Source of the DNA: Apiosordaria backusii
Taxonomy: Eukaryota; Ascomycota; Sordariomycetes; Sordariales; Lasiosphaeriaceae
NCBI GenBank assembly: GCA_030549205.1
Contig: JAUKTV010000010.1
Coordinates: 1,116,001 to 1,180,000 of the forward strand
Direction: 5' to 3'
DNA length: 64,000 bases
This document shows positions 30,344 to 42,110 of the stretch, piece by piece. Position numbers and translations under genes: made by a program. The notes under the pieces were generated by a model. It did no database searches. It had not been told where the DNA came from and was given only the letters and a program-made list of their open reading frames with translations. The number at the start of each line of letters is the position of its first letter. Within the stretch, counting starts at the first letter, position 1.

Positions 30344-32350
30344 TGTGGTCTGATCTTTGTGGTCACGTCTTGATCATGACAGGTTACTGAGGGACTGTTG
30401 TGAAGTTGGATGTTGGCGAGGTTGAAAAACCTTTGCAACCCGTGTCCTGGAAGTGGAAACCTCGCGTGTCCAGGTTGAGGCGCGTCGAGTGCGGTCGTTT
30501 CCCCTGGGGAACCCGCCTAAGAAATCGCGATGTTCCTTGTAAGTTGGTCCAATGGCAAACCTGCAGCTAACAATGGCGAGGACAGAGTTGAATAGAAACA
30601 GAGAACAATTATCTCAAAAGTAAAAGATGGCCTCGCCGAAAGTGACCCAGGTGTGGAGCTGGAGGGCTTTGGGAAGTGGGGATTTTTGGTATTTAAGAGA
30701 GATGCAGGTTCGTGTCCCGTCGTCTCACTCGTTGCAGCAGAACGCGATTTCGTTAAAGAGGAGCCCTGCGGCGGGCGCGTTTGGCGTGCCGTCCCATGAA
30801 AGCGTGCCTCACCTTGGCCCACCCCATTTCGCGTTGTCTGGCTGACTGGCGTGCTCGTCCAGCACTGATCCTGGGCCATCCGGTGGCTTCAGCGGGTCGA
30901 GGTCCCCTATTCACCGCCCTTGCTCAGAGCCTGTGCATGGTGTAATTCGATGACGTACAGGGGGCAGAATTGATACCATCTCGACAATTCAATATCCAAA
31001 TCGGACGAACATGAGGGTCGTTATTTGACAATGACTTTTTATACGATCCTATTCTGTTTAACGTGTTTGTTCTCAACGACCGTCAGTCTTTTCGTGTTGC
31101 AATCTCGAGTTTCCGCTACTGCAGCATCAGCAAAAATCCAGCCTCCTCCCCCACCTCAGGTTGCTTCAGAGCTCCGCTCCAACAATTTTCTAGGCGCGTT
31201 TTTTCGCTCCCTGTCCTGTCGGACAAGACCCCCCCCCCCGCCGCATTTAAAGTTCGTGATCAAACCCCACCATGCTTTCCCACAGGCTGCTTCAACCTCC
31301 TCGATTCCAGGCCAGGCCTGACATTTTGGTCGATGCTCCTCCCAGGTATTTTCATGAGTAGCAGGGCCGTTGTAGAAACCGTTACCTAACCCACATGAAA
31401 AGAGAACCAGCTGGAGTTCCGAGTTGGGGTTTGGCATGTGGCTCATCTTGCTCGCAGCCGCCCGCATTCCCTGTTCAGGCGTCTTGTGGTTCGGAGTTGG
31501 GTCACCGATCGGGCTGCACCGAGGATATGTACACTATACACTGGCCTGACGAGGGGTCTGATAAGATAAGTATCTAGACAGTCCGCATGATGGCACACAG
31601 CACCACGTCCAGAGCATTACCTAGAAGCTCAAAAGAGCCTGCACATCTCGTCCTCTTTCTCTTGAGAAACTCCCGTCTCCAATCCATGGGCAGCAGCACT
31701 GCTGTGCCTGTTACCCAACAGCTCGGATTCCAAAGCGGGCTTGAGACAACTGGTGCATAGGTATCGTATCCACGCATGCAATAAAAACACAAAGTCCATG
31801 TTGTCGGTATCCGAGAGGATGCAAACCTCGGATTGTAAGCTGGTAATCCACGACTATATGTTGTACACTTTGGCCATGGTCATGCCACCTCGTAGACATC
31901 GTCAGACTTTTAACTCACCTGCTCCATCGTGGTGCTTAGCTTCAGCTTGTCTCTCCATGACGCATTCACGAAATGTTTGTGGTTGTTACACCCGTTCGTC
32001 CCGCAACAAGCACGGCAAACTCAATTACAAATTCACCACCACTCCCGTCATCCCAAACGGCATGAATGTCTGTATTCGTCGTACTACCATGTCTAATAAG
32101 TAGATAAAACAAAAGGTTTCAAATGACCTGTTTCCTGACGAATTTCCCTAACCGCTAAGCCCAACTCCTATCCCGAAACAAACAAAACATAAAACCGGCC
32201 CGTATAGACAATAGATTCCCTTCGCTCTGCTCGCTGTGCTGTGATCTTCCCAACTAACCCATAAATACCTTTATCCGTCGATGATAATATCATACCCAGT
32301 GATCTCCATATGCCTGACGTGATGTGTAACAACCGAAACATCCAACACCC
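30344..32350. other. Intergenic
   Basis: No gene recognised in 2 kb. Short frames occur on both strands without motifs. The left end is the promoter of the FHA gene. The right end is the 3' flank of the thioesterase gene. Confidence 0.5.
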
Positions 32351-33419
32351 TTACAAGTCACCGCCCATACCGAACTCATCCTCCCCTCCCCGCGACGCAG
32401 GGCGTGGCTCCGACCTCCCCTTGTGCCTATTCAGCGGGCCAAAGAAATCCCCAAAAGCCTCCGCCAACAACTCGTCAGACAGCTGCATATGATCCCCAGG
32501 CGCAGTTCTGAACTTCAACCCGCCCTTGCGATCCAACTCCCTCAAACCAAGCCAATCCTCCGAGTACAACTTCCTCGCGCGCAGCGGGGTGATCTCCGTG
32601 CCATTGACATCCTCAAACCAAGCCGTCTCCTTCGGCACAACAGTCATGTCCTCGTCAAACATGTACATGACAAAGTTCTCCAACTTGGCCATATTCTTCT
32701 TGTACGTCTCGTTCTTGACCTCGCGCTCATTGTTGATATCCGCCAAAAAGTTCGAATGCTCGAGGTACTTGTCGTACTGATCAGGGTCTCTGAAGTACTG
32801 CGCGGGAACAAGTTTGCCTTGAACGGTGGGAGACCAGGGGTTGGTTCCCAGCACGGCCATGGCGAAGCGGCAGATCCAGTTGGTGGCTTCGCATTCTCTA
32901 AAGGCGGTGATGCCGTTATGCTGGGAGCCAAAGGTGATGAGGCTGCGGACGGGGGGGTTGTTGCAGCGCTCGATGTAGCCGCGGAGGAGCTGGCCACCTT
33001 GGGAGAAGCCGACGGCGTCGATGGCGGGGGCGGTGGAGAGGATGGGGTGGGCGGCGATGTCGGCGCATACTTTGGCGAGTTGTTCGGTGACGTTGCCGAC
33101 GAAGGAGTCGTAGCGGTCGCGGGAGGCGGCTTCTTCGATGCGGATCGGGTAGACGAGGGTGCCGGGGTTGATGGTGTCGACGAGAGCGGCTACCTGGCGC
33201 ATGCCGTCGGCGTTGTAGGCATCTCCGAGGCCTGGATTAGAAGGTATGTTAGCTGAAGATGACGGTGGAAGGAGTTCGTAGGTACTGACCATGCCATATC
33301 ACCACTGGCAGTGGGGTGTCGTCGTCGTCATCGTCGAAGTGACTGACGGGGCTGGCAAACGTTGTCGCAAGCAGCGATCCGGCTGTGAGTAATAACCGGA
33401 GGTGGGTTTTGATCGCCAT
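32351..33419 (-). CDS. PPT1: Palmitoyl-protein thioesterase
   Basis: Two exons (33419-33290 and 33231-32351, 58-base intron) encode 336 residues. A signal peptide (HLRLLLTAGSLLATTFA) is followed by an acidic run and PLPVVIWHGLGD, the conserved opening of PPT1. The nucleophile is in VGFSQGGQLLRGYIERCN, and ITFGSQHNGI and the histidine of GDHMQL complete the fold, with the active Asp between. PPT1 removes palmitate from cysteines of proteins degraded in the lysosome or vacuole. Cysteines around NWICRF match the family. The join WHG-LGDAYNADGM is exactly the family reading, which fixes the intron. An alternative start 30 bases upstream (MYSIANSLGI) would lengthen the signal region. Confidence 0.94.
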
Positions 33420-34120
33420 AATTCCAAGACTATTGGCGATAGAATACAACGATGCAAAAAAGAAGCGGGTAATTGAGCGCCAACAAATTAGTCAAAGTTG
33501 ATGGGATCAACGCCTCAGCTTGGTGTTGTTGTCAACTGCTCAAGAGGGTGCCTGAGAGCGAGAGACCGGCATGTGCTGATGTGCCAAGGCTAACGCAGGG
33601 GTCAAATCTCTCCACAAATAGCGGGACTGGTGAGTTTATTGGTCAGCACTCCCGGCTCTTCTTTTGCTCAAATCCATTTATTCCAAGCATCACCCCGCAA
33701 CTTTGTATCCTCAGTTATCAATTCTAGCCATCATTAGGATTATCCCATCAATAGGGAAGCACATTTCCTTCCACTGCAATTATCTCGAGGGCCTGGGTTC
33801 TTGCCATGATGATATTCGGTTTCTATCCAAATGTTTCAAGGCGGGGCTTAGACAAATTGTCGATGCTGATAATGAACCATGCTGATGCTTGCCCTTGCCC
33901 CTCTCATCGCACTTCCCCAATGGCATCACACAGAGCAGCCGCTAACGTGTTCAGGTTTCACGGCGTCGAACGAGGTACTAAGATGCATGATCTCCAATCA
34001 TGACAGCCAGATGCGATAGTCCACGCGGTTGACCTTCCATTCTTCGACCTCGTACTCGACTCTAAGTCGTCCGATGTCTTCTTCCCGCTCCCGCTCCCGT
34101 TATCCGTCCTCCATCACCCC
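33420..34120. other. Intergenic between PPT1 and the GFA-like gene
   Basis: PPT1 starts here on the minus strand and the GFA-like gene ends at 34121, so the region is the PPT1 promoter and a 3' flank. Nothing else recognised. Confidence 0.5.
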
Positions 34121-34652
34121 TCACTGCTGCGCTGCTCCTGCGATGAGTGAAGTCCATTTAGCCCGCCAGTTTGAGGTTAGCTCAACAGTAGGCTTCCAGT
34201 CAAGTCTGCCTCGAGTTAGCAACTGTGTAGACATTTCCTTTTGACAAAGCAGACATACCCGCCATCAATCACCGGCGTCCGAACCAGAAGTTGCCTGAGC
34301 TTTTTCCAATGGTCAGGGGCAGTCCAAAGCGTCACTCCGCAAACCTTGCAGAACATCTTGTCTTTGGGCTTGCCGCTGTCGGTAGCCTCGAAGGTGAAGG
34401 TAGTGATGCGGTCCTCGCCCGACTCAATCTTAATGCTGTCTTGGGGGAACGCGACCATCTGTGCTGTAGTTAGCCAATGCCGATGACGTTTTCCAGCGGT
34501 TTGAAACCTACCACTTGGCCTATCCCACCTGCTCCTTTGCTGCAATGGGTGCAGTAGCAAGTGCACACTGGGTCAATGGGCTCTGCTGAGATGGTGAAGC
34601 GTATGCCTCCTTCATCTTCGCAGAGGCACGTGCCAGAGTATTTGGGCGACAT
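34121..34652 (-). CDS. GFA / CENP-V-like zinc-binding protein
   Basis: Three exons (34652-34512, 34458-34259, 34205-34121, two 53-base introns) encode 141 residues. The zinc ligands of the glutathione-dependent formaldehyde-activating (GFA) fold are in place: CLCE near residue 10, CTCYCTHCSKG near 38 (C-x-C-x2-C pattern) and FCKVCGVTLW near 86. The C-terminus reads DWKPTVELTSNWRAKW. GFA-domain proteins bind zinc and small thiol adducts, and the specific reaction in fungal paralogues is mostly unknown. Both introns are at the short end for fungi but have canonical sites, and the joins keep the family motifs in frame. Probably cytosolic. Confidence 0.9.
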
Positions 34653-36293
34653 GGTGGTGTACTGGATGCTCGAGCTTGATGCAATGTGGTTAATGGGGAG
34701 GGGAACGGAAGATGGTCAAGACTATTTCATAAACCGCCTCTTATTGATATGATTGGCAATGGGAACGCTTAGTAAGACTGCGCCCTTCATGGAACACTTC
34801 TGAATTATGGTTGGACCACATGCCTCGGGATTTCTTCCAGCCTATCTCCGTGTCAAACCAAATACTGCCCCTCTCGATCGGGTCAATGGGATTGCTGGCT
34901 ACGTACCTTATGATGTCTGCATGATGTCTGCATCATGTATGGCTCGGCGCTAAGACTCGTCCGAGTCTGTTGACAATTGCCCTAGCTCTACGATCTACCT
35001 AGTACCTACCCATTACCATCAAAAACGCCTTGAGCATCTCGGGTTTCGGAATTTTTCAAATGTCAGGGCATCCAGAAAGCCCGACTACTGGATATGGCCT
35101 ACCTAATCACCTGTCAGCTCCAGCTCCCACTTATGACGAATCTGCTTGAGAACTTGAGTTAAGTACTTGATGATGTGTCAAATGTTAAGACCCGTCATCA
35201 ATTTGTCTCTTCGACAGCATGGCGATGGTTAGTCATGCAAAGACATATATTATGACCCGCTTCCGATCATCCGGCGCCCTATTTTAACATTTTGAGTACC
35301 ATCTAGCTGCCGAAGGCACTAACAGCGCCACTTTCTCTTGTCCTCATACTCTTCCGCCGCGTTACCTGGAATAAACATATAGCCCTAAATGGGTGGCTGC
35401 ATGGGTTCCGTATAAAAATACCCCTGAATGCCCCTGGACTCAGCCGACCTTCTGACCCGTAACCCTCGGAATAGACCACGTGGACTCTCTGGTGTTGCTA
35501 CATTTATACCTCATGCTATTAAACTGACAGATATCAAATGGCAGTGGCTATGACCTTACTCCCTTGAAAAGCTCTCTTGCAATGGCTTAGTGTGACTGGG
35601 ACCACACTTACAGCAAGGGAGCTCAGGTCTCGTTACGCGGTAGCTTCCTGGCCTCAAGTAAGCAAGGGCTCCTTTGTAAGCGGGATGTGTTGGTTGATAC
35701 TCTGTGAGCTAACTCGATATACTAATCACGACTTCAATAGGTTTTGATGAAGCAGAAAGCCCGGTGTGATCACTCATCAGGAGCTTAAAAGGAATCAAGC
35801 CCTGTTACGACATACAGAGATGGACTGGGAATTGATCATCACGATTACAATGACTAACCAGCTCCAGCATGTGGTTCCCATATCATACCTATGATGTGTC
35901 CATCTGTGTTCTCAGTGCTGCTTAAATGTTAAGATGTTTTGGCAAGGACTACTTGTGGGTACCTTGCTATCAGGCCCACAGACTATTTAAGCCGGCTCAT
36001 ACTTCACGAGAGTTTAACGGTGTTCCTTTGTTGTTTTCAAAGTCATAGACAGATATATTTCCTTCCTACAACATTTGGCGTTTCGGCGGAAGCTTGGAGA
36101 TCTCAGTCTTGGTGAAAGGGTCGATGGTTATTGATAGTATTGTCAAGCCCCTGGCAGAGCCTCTTCCACTCACATGATGATCTTAACGCCTTTGAACACT
36201 TTGACTATCAGACCTCCGGTCCATACTTTACCTTAGTAGGATGAGGGCCATTCGTCCCCTGTTGACATGTTCTTGTTCCGCTGCTCCTGTTAG
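34653..36293. other. Gene-poor stretch
   Basis: No gene recognised. Even short open frames are scarce. Contains simple duplications such as ATGATGTCTGC near 34912-34932. It lies next to the miniature LTR element. Confidence 0.5.
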
Positions 36294-36297
36294 CTGG

Positions 36298-36692
36298 TGT
36301 GAGGCTGTACTTAAACCCAGGGTAGGTTCGAGACTTACTGGCGCTAACCTGTGGGGACTGGGGAATGGTATGGTGGTTATATTTCTAGGGGTTTAATCAG
36401 GGAAGGGAAGTTCGGGAGGTTAGGGTTCGACTTTTATTTATTTCTAATTTTCTATAGCTAAAGTGCTATTTGTTTATTTGTTTATATATTCAGGGCGATT
36501 TCCCAGGGTTTAATTCCCCTTTTCTTTCAATACTTAAGTATTTCTTACTATTCGGCCCTAGTTTAAACCTCCTAAATAAACCTAAACCGAGTTAAAAGGG
36601 GGTGTGGTTGTAAGGCTATACTTGAACCCAGGGTAGGTTCGAGACCTACTGGCGCCAACCTGTGGGGACTGGGGAATGGTACAGCGGCCACA
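36298..36692. mobile_element. TRIM-like miniature LTR retroelement, 395 bases
   Basis: Two direct repeats of exactly 84 bases (36298-36381 and 36609-36692) flank a 227-base AT-rich centre. Each begins TGTRAGGCTRTAC. The right copy ends GGCCACA and the left copy ends in its transition variant GGTTATA, so the ends have the TG..CA form. CTGG stands directly outside both ends (36294-36297 and 36693-36696), a 4-base target duplication. AAAAGGGGG lies just before the right repeat, where a polypurine tract belongs. The two repeats differ at about 11 positions, all transitions. No coding capacity is present, as expected for a TRIM. Each repeat also holds GGTTCGAGACC, or that sequence with one C/T change. 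Confidence 0.75.
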
Positions 36693-36696
36693 CTGG

Positions 36697-37384
36697 CTTT
36701 CGGTGCTCCTAGGAAGTCCTGCTAAAAAAAAGTTCATCGTGTCGTCGTTTGCTTGAAGGTTGTGATGTGAAAAACACTAGAAAACTGGCCCTTGTGGTGT
36801 CAATGTTCAGGAAGCACCTGTCCATCATGTATTTGAACATTGTCATCAATTCTGAACCTCATCTGGTAAACTGTTCTCTTGAGAATAGTCGAGCACCGCT
36901 GTCAAGACTGTGAGATAAGCCTGGGAATCAAAACAACGGATTTAAGGGCAGGTGCAATCTACCTAAAGACCAAGAGGAAAAAGAAACACGGTCTAAACCC
37001 TAAGGTACTTTGTCACACATTCTTATCCACTTGTATCTCAATTGTTTTTGATTCTCCTCAGAAAATGATTTTGATTCTTATTAGAAAGTTATCTTAATAC
37101 TTATTGAAAAATTATATTGATTCAATTCTTATCGAGAAAATCGGCGATGGCGATTCACTTTCTTCACAAATATTGACTTCATTTGGAGCAACTATCATAG
37201 AACATGACCATCATTAAACGCGTCCACTGTCCCCCAGACCCACGAATGCTTCCTTATTCAGTTTACAAATACCGATAGAGGCAGCATCTGGCACGGGTTG
37301 GTATCGGCTTCCAACCCCACAGCCGATGTTTTTTGCCTACTTCCAAGTCCACATATAACCTCAAGAACTCCCAGCACCAGCATC
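36697..37384. other. Intergenic
   Basis: Upstream of the pseudogene that begins at 37385. Nothing recognised. Confidence 0.5.
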
Positions 37385-38840
37385 ATGGCTAACCACAACA
37401 AACTCAAGGACACAGGAAGGGCGTTGTTATTCAGCTACAACGAAGCACGCCCGGAGGATATGTGGGTTTGCCCGCGACCTGAAAAGCTCTGCAACGATCT
37501 CATCGCCGATGATCAGATTCGACTTCCTGATCCGGAGTTGGAGTCGGGCGATTACGCACTGGTCAGCCTGTTTATCGACTACAACTATGTTCAGGGCATG
37601 AAGCTCAATCAACGACTCAGGATTGTCTTCACCTCAGAACACCAGGAGTACAACGCAGCTCTATTGAGTTCCTACGAGCCGGATCACACCCCACGATTTC
37701 CCTAGTCAGGCGACATTGTCGTCATTCGCTTGCAGGGAAGCGAGCCCGGCCAGCAGATAGCAGAAGACATACAGCCACAAGATACCTAAGCGGCATGCTT
37801 TGTACTTCTTTCGCTGGTACGGATGGCGGACACCCCCGAGATGCGGCCATCGATCTACAATTACACCCTCACTCACACAGCCCAAGCCCCAATTCAAGGC
37901 ATCCTCATCAGATGCACTGCCTCAGGGATGCATCACCCTCGATACGAGGCCTTCATCCCCACACTGGTTGATCATATGCACCCCATCCGCGGATTGCACA
38001 CCTCCAACAACCTGAAAGTGGGCAAAGTCAGCACCCTATCCGACCTCCTTGGCCTTTGCCTTCGCCTTCGAGCGTACCGCGTACCCGGTCATCCCTTCAC
38101 TGCCGCAAACAACCCCTTCCGTGACTCAAGGAACTTCCAAGCATGCAAGCTGATGGCCCATAAAGATCAGCAGCCCGATAGGGACTTCCTGCCCAACCAG
38201 CCGTGCGGTGATGTACTTGTTGTCCAAGAAGACGACAACGGCCTCTCCATCGACGATCTCACAACCATCTGCATTATCGCCAACCAGTTCCTCGCCGGCT
38301 TTCTCCATCCTCAAGACCCCAACCTTGAGTTTTACCAAAAAAAACTCCGAGCTTATCGCAGGTATCAGACTAGATTCACCAACATCCTCAGCCCTTGCCC
38401 GTTCAGCAATGACTATCGCAACGTCTCGGCTGTCGGCCCGTCTGATCTGTACAAGAGCACCGAGACCCACAGGGAAGAAGAGTGGGATGTGGTTGTTTCG
38501 CCGGAGGTTTCGGGCCCTGGGTCCGTTGCGGGGGGTTCCGCTTTGGCGGGCACGGTTGGTCAGCTTCCGCGGCGGGCTCTGGTCATCAAGCGTTGTTATC
38601 ACCATCACCACGGGACAGCACAGCCAAGAAGAAGAAGAAGGACGATAATATTAGACGGACTTTGATGGTGGCGGTGCCAATTCTTGATCAGACGCTGCCG
38701 GGGATTTGACCTTGGCGCAGGGCTATGATGGAGAGGTGCTGTTTTTTGGGAGGCAGGTTGTTGCTGATTTGAGGGAGGCTCCGGAGGAGTGTGTGCCTGC
38801 GCCTGAGAAGGAGGGGTATCCGCTTGTGCCTGGCGGATAA
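37385..38840 (+). pseudogene. Decayed gene of unknown family with two nonsense codons and frameshifts
   Basis: The reading starts at MANHNKLKDTG (an upstream Met at 37298 is also in frame) and runs 106 codons to TAG (37703-37705). The same frame then continues as SGDIVVIRLQGSEPGQ to TAA (37787-37789), and from MADTPEMRPSIYNYT at 37823 for about 250 more codons. Both stops fit CAG-to-TAG and CAA-to-TAA changes, which RIP would make. Near 38610-38710 the likely coding frame shifts twice: DSTAKKKKKDDNIRRTLMV in a second frame, then QGYDGEVLFFGRQVV and EGYPLVPGG in a third, ending at 38838-38840. No introns with proper sites explain these. Its 3' end is related to the relic at 43433-43762. Function unknown. 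Confidence 0.6.
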
Positions 38841-38939
38841 CCACAATGCTGAAGTTACATGACAGATTACGTCGTCTTGGCCGTCGAAACTTGGGGCGCT
38901 AGAGCATGTCATACTTGAAGGCACTTTCCTGAGCATGAG
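38740..38939. repeat. Segmental repeat, copy A (blocks X1 then X2)
   Basis: Block X1 (38740-38831) and block X2 (38832-38939) are adjacent here. Both recur in reverse complement at 43666-43894, but in the opposite relative order. X2 is nearly identical between the loci. X1 is less similar and carries an indel. On the minus strand X2 reads HAQESAFKYDML, then a TAG, then FRRPRRRNLSCNFS. Confidence 0.75.
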
Positions 38940-38944
38940 AGAGA

Positions 38945-41900
38945 AGAATGAAATGAGAGGTATCGATGCGAGAGATAGAAGGGGATAGCTGTTGTGATAG
39001 AGCAAAGGGGAGATTTATGGGCAAAGATGATGAGGATGTATCAGCAGGGTTAGAATGAAGAGGCTTTTGGCGGTTGATCTCCTTCCAGCGGAATAGGCTG
39101 TTGGCGGTTAGAGGAGAGAGAGAGGAAAGTTGACAGGATGGAGGAAGGACCGGCATGGTGGCCGCGGTGTTTGATCCAGAAGCCCCGGAAGGCAGCGTAG
39201 CCTGTGAGTTCATGATGGCCGCTTCAAGGAAGCTTCGGTGGGACGACATGACGCTTAATCTTGATGAATGGGTGTGTTGACTGAAGGGATGGTATGATAG
39301 GTCCCATGTAGCATATTCTTCAGTCATCCCCATCACAATCAGCGTTTCATGAAATAACTGATGCGTAAGGTATTTAAGGCCTTGGATGCTGGGATAGCGT
39401 CGAGATATTGTCGTGGTTTTCGACAGGATTTGGACAGGATTTCAATAGGATCTGGACAGGATTTAGATAGGATTTAGATACACTTTGTCGAGAATCTCGA
39501 CATCATCCCAGCACCGCTTTTAATAACGATATTACTAGCGTTCCATTATTATGGAGCATCCTTGATTAACCAGTGGGAGTTCAAGGGCAACCTGCAGTAA
39601 GATGATCTAGATTCGATTTCTTCTTTCCAGCCCTTAGAAGCCATAACTACAATTTCAGTCCCCAAAATACAGTACTATGACACTATTAGCGACTTTATTA
39701 ATGATATGCCTCGAGTCTTAACCGCCTTTCGGTCCTTTCGATAGTGTAAATCTTGGATTTTGAAGAATCTTATGATTGGTTTAGATACTTGTTTAAGGTA
39801 CTGAGGACTGAACCGGGCTTGCTTGTAAAACTGGAGTTGGAGTGGGCTAGGAATTTATTGATAGAGTTGTATGAATCTATGAAGGGAGGGTGGGAGAGGC
39901 TTTACTTAAGCTGGGGGCTTCGCCTCTGTTAGCTGGTTCTGGTGGGCATCGACGTACTGAAGTACATGTTAACACTGATTGCTAAAACAAAGAGAGAGGG
40001 TGCGGAACCCGAATAATCCTAATAATATATCCCTTTACTTACCTAATCTACTATCTTGGAAACGCGATTAAAGTTCAGTATCCCGAACCATTCTATTTGG
40101 ATAAGATCATCACTTCCTTGCATGGAGTTCCTGGGTCTTTGCGAAGTATCACCTGTTCTACTTATCATTGGGTTTATGATTACTTATCCGGTACCGGAAA
40201 AAGAAACTGAACCTGGGACTATCTTACCCTAAGTGTGCATTCATATGATAGCTTATTGGTAGTTTCTAGTTATCTAAAGGTTTCAAGGGTAAAAGGAGTG
40301 ATAACTGTTTTTGGCGCCTTACATTGGGTATGCGAGGCTTTGGAACCGCCCAACAATCTTTACCAGCTCGAAGGCTCTGGATATGGACTGGCCCTAGGGT
40401 GGAGTTTTTCCGGAAATCCTTCCGATGGGTTGTTTTCATGGCGGCGAGAGAACAATCTTTACATGTCACATGTCAGCCTTGTAATAGGTGAGTGGACCTG
40501 CCACTCTTGGGTTTACAGTTCTTCAAGTTCCCATCAACACACAAATCAGAAGCTCAACCCTCAACTCCGAATCTTTTCCCAATCTTCAGTTCGTAAGACG
40601 TGCATGAACGTCTCCATCATTGCTTACGAACTCCCAAGAACAGAAAACGTGGCTGGAAAAATGCTTTTTTTATGTCCCATAGCCAAAAAGAAAAAAACCC
40701 GGGGTCAGCGACCAAGTAATCGTTCTCTAATTGGTCAGCTGGCGCCTGCCATTACCTGTTTCGGAAGGTGTGCCTCCGGCTTTGCTTTCCTCGCCAACAA
40801 CTCGCTACCAGCCCCAAGCCCTCGACCACACCCCTTCGAGAAAGAAACGCGCTTACCGCGGAGGACTAGCCGCCGATCATAGTATGCTTTCAGTGGAAAT
40901 GCATTGCTGCTGCACACACCACTGCTGCAAGTTTGTGGAGTGTTTTTGGCGAGGTTTCCCGTTTTTCCAGGGTGGGGACTTGAACAATGTGGTCTCAAAC
41001 CCTAACCCTCTTCTTGTCTTCCAGCACCTGGGGTGTGACGACATGACCACAACCACCTAAAACAAGCGATGAAACACACTACCTCGCACAATCGGCAAGG
41101 TGAAGAAGCCTAACGCTAGAAGCAACGGTTGCATTTCCCGTTCAGCTATGGCACCAAGACTATAAGACCTTAGCAAAACGCTGGGCAGCATCCTTTTGAA
41201 GCTTCCAAGCTGTCGATCTCCCACCTTCCCGACACAATCACACGCACATCTTCCAAGGCAAAACTGGTGATACCCTCACGCCCACGACGTTTGTCGGCCG
41301 TCGGACCAAGAAATCAGCCCAGCCCAGCACATATCTTTCCCAGCCGCTATTATCCACATTGCAAACATCCGATCGGTATCGTTCGTACTTTCGCCCCGGA
41401 ACTTTTGCTCACCTTTCACAAACCTTGTGGTTTTCACATTCCTTTCTTACCTATTTTGCCGCCGTGTTAGTCAAGAAGCTCGAACCTGTCTATCGAGAGC
41501 TGCCACTTCCGACCTGGAATCAGTGCCGAGACAATATACTTCCACAACATCCTGCATACAACCCACCCCTTTTAGCCTGTATCATTCTAGGCTGACAGGC
41601 TGACAGGTCTCACTCAGCAGTCAACATCCCACCAAAATCCCCATATTATCTTGTCATATTCAAGCGCATCTCATACACCCGGCAAGTGACATTACACATT
41701 ACAACCACCCAGCAACAAACAACATGTGATCTCCATCTACCGCTTCTTTACCCCAGACTCTATAAGACGACCCATCCCTGCAACCCAATAATGCATTTCA
41801 GCCCTCCTTCTGACCAACTCGCCCCAACCTCTCGCAGCCCACAGTCGGCTTGCCTTATTCGCTGTCGATCCCTGTTCTAGAACTCCCGGCATTGTTCTCA

Positions 41901-42110
41901 GACAGCGGCAGATCTCATCTCTGGCTGAGATACACTCACACGGGGCAAAAAAGACTCCACAAATCTTCCTTCCACTCAGTGACGGTTTCCATCGGCATGG
42001 TACTGCCGTTGTTGCTTTCCTGCTACCGCATCGATGCGAGGCGAACAGGCGTCGGAATATTTCGCACTTGTCGGGATGCCCGGGGTAATATTGATATTGC
42101 TGGTGATCCC
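38945..42110. other. Gene-poor stretch
   Basis: Outside the hairpin element no gene is called. Two longer frames were considered: 38899-39336 minus, which ends inside block X2, and 40235-40882 plus. Neither has motifs. Mixed AT-rich segments at 39600-40300. Confidence 0.5.
39387..39513. mobile_element. MITE-like hairpin element with internal tandem repeats
   Basis: The 127-base segment begins TGCTGGGAT and ends ATCCCAGCA. Moving inwards, GTCGAGAT on the left matches ATCTCGAC on the right, giving inverted termini of about 25 bases with a small mismatch bubble. The loop is filled with about five copies of a 12-base unit around GGACAGGATTT. No coding frame. A target duplication is not evident. 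It could equally be a hairpin-forming regulatory RNA region. Confidence 0.55.

Noticed and set aside
36310..36345. GGTTCGAGACY in the TRIM-like repeat as a tRNA or SINE B box
   Set aside because: No A box at the right distance and no cloverleaf. The LTR-type ends and target duplication explain the element better.
40235..40882. 215-codon plus-strand open frame
   Set aside because: Mixed composition, Ser-rich and Lys-run segments, no motif and no splice context. Probably chance.
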